From Nemopilema nomurai (lineage: Eukaryota > Cnidaria > Scyphozoa > Rhizostomeae > Rhizostomatidae), in assembly GCA_003864495.1 (NCBI GenBank), contig ML133454.1:3445442-3509441 (forward strand): DNA of 64,000 bases, read 5' to 3'. Of the stretch, positions 52,901 to 58,900 are shown in pieces. The position numbers and the translations under genes were made by a program. Under the pieces are notes generated by a model, which saw only the letters and a program-made list of their open reading frames with translations, did no database searches and was not told the origin of the DNA. Position 1 is the first letter of the stretch, and each line of letters starts with the position of its first letter.

Positions 52901-55900
52901 CGTGTTAGTATTACAAAGTATTTCAAACTACAGAAAAATCTAGAGAGGCAAAAGCCCCCGTCTTCTAAAACTTTATCCCTACAGGTGCGACTTTGCAGTA
53001 GAAAATTGCTTCTAGCTTGCAGCCAATAAACTAATACAAAGATGTGTCTCTAGAAACATTCTTCAAATAAATTCAACAGATTCGAAGGAATACCATCTGG
53101 TTTCTTTGTTGCTTCCTCCACCTTCTCCTTTGCCTTTGGCTCCTCGTAAACAACATTCGGATCAATACAGGTCTTCTTGTCCACTGTCGTCTGCACATTA
53201 TCCCGGAAGGCCCCAACAACGTTGCCTGTAGGTTTGTACCTTGCAACAATATATTTGCACGTCTTATCTCCATTATCCACGTTGGCAAAACCAATGCAAA
53301 ACCGCTTCGTTCCTTTCCAAATGATTTGGGTGAAATCGTCTGCACCTTGGCTGCCGTCTTCCTTGTTGTAATCATAAAACCGCTCGCAGCCTTCCTTGTA
53401 CCTGGATAATTGGAGCCAAAACGATTCTTGTTAAAGTTCCTCTCTACTTTTGCTAATATCTTTACCTGTACTTTATAAGTGTTTAATGAGTATTATTGAT
53501 ATATGAGTGCAAACCAATGAGAATTGAGAACGAATAGCCACTGCAAAAAAGAACGCGAAGCAGAAAAATTAATCCACATCTAGTAGAAAAAAATGTATCA
53601 GCTACGTGCCCTGAATGAAAATAAAGAGGCACGAATTCAAAGCGACAATACTAAAACTTAAGTTGTAGCTATGGCTATATTGTTAACAGGAATAAAATTG
53701 TTCACTTAAAAACTAACCAAGTACTGATGGCCTCTCTTCCGGAGAACGCGCCTCCTTCTGCGGGACAGAAATAGTAAAGACTCTCGCCATATTGTGTCTC
53801 CTGGTCGTGGTCTAGACTCCCTCTTCGAGACAGGACGTAGGCCCATTCGTCCGCTTTGCGACACAGATCCTTGTCCATGACCAATGCGCTTGAATTATGC
53901 AGCTGCCGAAGCTTGTTGACTGCCGAAAGGCTCTCAGACACAAATCTCTTTTTCAATATCGCTTCTGAAAAAGGAAAAAATGTAGTTCGTAGATTGCAAC
54001 TGCGAGAAATGCACTATTATTGTACATTTATAGCTAGCAGCTGTAGCTTGTTTTGTGCAGAACTTTTCATTTAACGAAGAATTACCATGTTAACATTAAA
54101 CCTGAATCTATAATCGAAAAAAAGAAGAACGAAAAATTGCAGGTAGATTCAGTTACCTTTCTGGTTTGCCAGTTGGTTTATCATCTCATGGCTTTTGTAC
54201 AAGCTTTTTATCAGCCTCCTTTTCAGTACTTTCAACAGCTCTTGAGTTAAAGGGGTGCCTTTGAAACCTAAGACAAAAATAACCAGGAAAGGTAAATATT
54301 ACAGAGCAGAGGCAGGAATGCGCATTCTTAATTGTCAAAACTGATCTAATTACCAAACTATAACTGCAAAAGAAGTTGCGGAGAGTGAGCAATTTTACTG
54401 AAATGAATTCGTTATTTTTTACAGACACCATATCAGTCATACTGATTACTTTTTAACGGATCTGAATATGTTGCCTTTAGTCAAGAAGCTAACCTTTGGT
54501 GTTTTCAGTTTTTACGCCTTCCTGTTTGTTGAAGAACCCAGAAAGCATTGTATCATTGCTTCCCATGCCTTCCCACCTGCCAGTTTGCACGCTTCCTGGT
54601 GCCTTCTTCTTTTCGCTGCTCTTTGGACCAGCCTTGTCGACAATTTTGCTACTTTGGCTGCTGTCATTCGACTTCTTCACGTCAGCTTCTGGCGCCGCCT
54701 CTCTGCTTGACTGCCCGATTTCCGTCTTCGCTACATCAATAACCTGATCATCGACATGCTCAAAACTCGCATCGACCTCCTTCACAGCGCTCTCTGCCAT
54801 GTTTATCACCCTGTCGCACATCCCCCTGTCAAAGCTCCCCTTCAGAACTTTCTCAGTGAAGAGACCGAGAATGTTCCCTGCATTCCGGTATCTCGTAACA
54901 ACATAGGCGCAGGACAACTTTGGCTTTTTCTCTCTGATGGCGACTCCAACTCCAAGGCTTTTAGAATCCTTCCACACAATCTGCGTGAAATGTCCAGCTT
55001 TCTGTGCGCCACTTTCTGTTTCAAAGTTATACTTGGTGTCGCAAACTTCCCGGTACCTTGATCAAACAAAGAAAAAAGGCCTTGGGTCTTTTGCCATAAA
55101 TAGCAAGTGACGTAACAAACACCCCATCGTTTGTACAATTATCTAGTGTCAAGCGTGTCAAATGCTCTAGAGAAGACAACAAGCAACTCGGTGTGCAAAA
55201 CTTGTTAAATCTCTCGGTTATTAAAGTACTGGCACCAAAAGACAACAAAATTACTATTTGCCTATTATTATGATTTGATTTGAAGGAAATGACCTCGTTG
55301 GTCTTTATACTATATTAAGTCCACCCTGCTTTGAAAATATAGAGGGTATTTCTTTGGCCCACTTTCAGACAAGGTTTTAAAATTTTCATAATGGATATTT
55401 TTATTAAAGCACTAGCCAATCGGCATGTACCTGTGCCCAGGTTGCTCTGTGATTTTGTTGGCAAAGAACATATAAAATGACTAGAATAGACTAGACGCAA
55501 ATTCTGATGGGGTTTATGGTACTACCAGATGTAAAAGGAGAGAGCCATGAAAACTAGTCGGCTAGAAAACCATTCTGTAGAATTGCTTAAAAGGTTGACA
55601 TTTAGAGAGTAAAAGACCATGACTTTATTTCCAAATGTCATTTTAGTAAATCATAACTTAGACATTGACGTGATACCCATTAGAAAATTATAAAAAGCTA
55701 GTTACCAAATTGATACTCAAAGCAATCAGAAACAAACAAATTTGAAAGACTTGATTCAAAAACATACCAAGCAACAACGCTTTTCCATGGCCGCAGCTTT
55801 CTCCCTTTTGGCACGCACGCCATGTAAAGGTTCTCACCGTCCTTTGTATCAGGGTCGTGCTTCAAACTTCCTGAGTCTGCAATTTTCTCCGCCCACGCAG

Positions 55901-58900
55901 TGGACTCTTTGCACATGTCTAGGTTGAGCTTCAGCTTCCCGGCATTGTGCACTTTCCGGAAGTTGTTATGAGCAGAGAGAATCTCCTTCTCAAACAGTTT
56001 GCTGGCTGTAATCAGACAAAACACGCGTGTTTCAAACACAGAGACATAACCTGGTGGACTATACAAGAAGATCCTAGAGATATCGCGAAGTCACATCAAA
56101 GAAGGATTGGATAATTATTAGCCGACTCAGATAATTAATCTCTTAAAGTTTTAAATATTAGTCAATCTGAAATCAAATATAAACAGCAGTGTGCCTGAAA
56201 ATCTCATAACCTTACAAAAAGATGCTTGATACCTCAGCACAAAGTCAATCTTTCAAAAAAGTAAATGAAAATATAAATTGAAAACTACGTATAGTTATTA
56301 TTATCCAAACAACAAACTTTTTCTGTGTTGGTGCAGTGCAAAGACTGAGAAACACAATAGAACAGGTAAAATATGGAACTTCAAAGCTGGCAGGATACTT
56401 CGCAATGAACGATGAATCGTATTGAGATGTTCGTGAACTTAGGATGGTGGTAACAGAAGGGAAGAAAAATTATCGTGCCCATAACGAACCAAGGGCGGGG
56501 TTCCTGATCTTCTGAAACATGTGTTTATAAAAGTTCATACACCCGTTGCACAGATTACTGATAAAATTGACAAGGCAAACGTGAACATTGTGTTAGAAAT
56601 GTCGACAAAATCATTGCAAGGGAATAAACAAACCCTGGAACATTGAATAAATCTGTGGCTACTTTTGGAAAGTACGACACTGAAGCGAGTCTTAGAGGTG
56701 TTACCTGCCAAATTTTCCGTTTTTTCGCTCTTTCTCACGGCCTCAAGCCGCCGTTCCTCATTGAGCCCAGTGTCCGCGGTTTCTGCCAAACTCTTGCACA
56801 AAGTTTCGTTGAAACGGCCCTTCAGCACATTCTTCTTGTGCGCATTTAAGTGATTCAAAGGATTCTCATCATACCTCGCGACAACAAAGTAGCATGAGAG
56901 GTTCAGGTTGTTGTCGATTGAAATGTCTTTCTTAGCAACACCTAGGCCCAGTTTACTCGAGCCCTTCCAAATCATATTCGTGAATTGGTCTGAATCCGTG
57001 TTTTCCACGCCAGATTCAAAGTTGTAGCCTTTCTCGCAAATATCTTTATACCTGTCAAAAAAGGAAGAACACAGACATTTTGAAAGGGTGTTCAAGCTGC
57101 AACAATAAATCGTATCAGTCAAGTAGACATGGTAGACAGCAAATCAACTACAATTAAGTAAGTGAACTTTGATATTTCAGAATACCTCCTATTAATTTTC
57201 CTACCCATAATTATGACGTCAATTTGCAAGATTAGCTTTAATGCAACTCCTAAAGGCTTTGAAAGACTTGACATACACACGAAATTTTAAAAAATAAAAA
57301 TTTTTTATTTTTAGCTTTGAGAAACTAAAGTAATCTATTGTGGATTTTGAACACCCAACTACCTACTGCTTGGTATGTCAATGTAGTCTAGGGACCTTAC
57401 TAAACCACTGCTTGATATGATTGTAATTTAATCAATTAACAGCCAGCATAAACTGAAACGCTTACAGGTGCAGTGGCCATTAAGACACAGAATTGGATCC
57501 AACCCACAAAAGAAAAGCAAGAAAAACTACCTGGAGATCTCTTTAATTGACTCTGAAAAATCTATTTAATTCTAGAAGGCTTTCCAACTTCTATTCAATT
57601 GCTTCAGTGATTATAATTCAAAAAACTTTAAATGGAACATAAAATAGACCAACCATGACACAACAGCATCTCTTACAGGATTATCATCTTTCCCGCACTG
57701 ATAAAACACATTTTCTGCCTCACCAGTGTTTCCATTTCGCTCTACTTTTCCTCTACTTGCAAGAATATTAGCCCAGTCCTCTGCTTCAGCTGACATGTGA
57801 CTGTCAAGCTTCAATTCCGGTGAATCGTGGATCTTTCTAAAGCTGTTTATATACAGAAGTCCAGCTTCTCTCAAGCTCTGAAGCTCTGAAATTAAAGTAG
57901 AGCAATAAGGTTCAAACCTCTTGAAAATTAACTGTGTTTAGCCAAAAACTTTTAATTGGAGCATAGATAAAGAGAAGGATTAGATTAACTAAATAATAGA
58001 CTCGCAAGGGGTTCTTTGTATTTCAGGTAGGTAAGGAAGGTAAAGTAAGGAAAAGGTAAGGAAAAAATGAAAACAACAAGAGATCAATAAAAACTGACCA
58101 TTGCTCTCTGGTGATCTGTTGCGGACTACAACAGAAGCGGACTGTCTCTTGCTTCCAGGTTCAATGCTTCCTTTTTGACCACTGACAGGAGTGAGAAAAC
58201 TTAGAATGTCAGTATTCTCTTCAGCTTGTGCTGATTCAATTCTAGGCAAACTAGAATTCAATTTTAGCTTCGCTTTTAGACCAAATGGTGATGGTGCATG
58301 GGCGTTTTCTCGTGCCTGCCCAAATGGTAGCCCTGCTCCAACATTGGAGTTCAACTTTCTGTCACCAAAGCCTTCCATATCCATAAACTGCTGAATTCTG
58401 GAATTTTGCCGTGATCCTTGTTCTGGACTCTGCTCTTGGAGCTTATTAGTAATTGGAACATAATCCCAGTACCTTTCAAGATCATTGGACCTAATATTAT
58501 CTTGGGGGAAGCTGACATATTCACTCCCCAGGGCAGGGTCATTTTTCAGATCAGCCTTCTGGTTCGCTTGAGCCTGTGTTATTATAGTGTCAAACTTTTT
58601 GTTTCCATGTTGCATAGTGTAATATCGTTCCTTTGGTCCAAGCACGTCAAGAGGGTTACCAAAAGTTTCATAGTGAGAACTTTCCTCTGATTCAAGTGAA
58701 TTCTGGTAGTCATTTGCTTTAAAATTCTCAAGATCATAGTCATTTTCAGGTAGCTCCTTCTCTTGGGCTGAAATATCACCTTCTGAAACTTGGGCTGTAT
58801 ACCCCACAGGAGCCTTTTCTTGTTGCAAGAAACTTTTCTTGGCAACATCTGAAATGGAAAATGTACAATAAGAGAGACTGTAAAGCTTTTCAATTAAATG

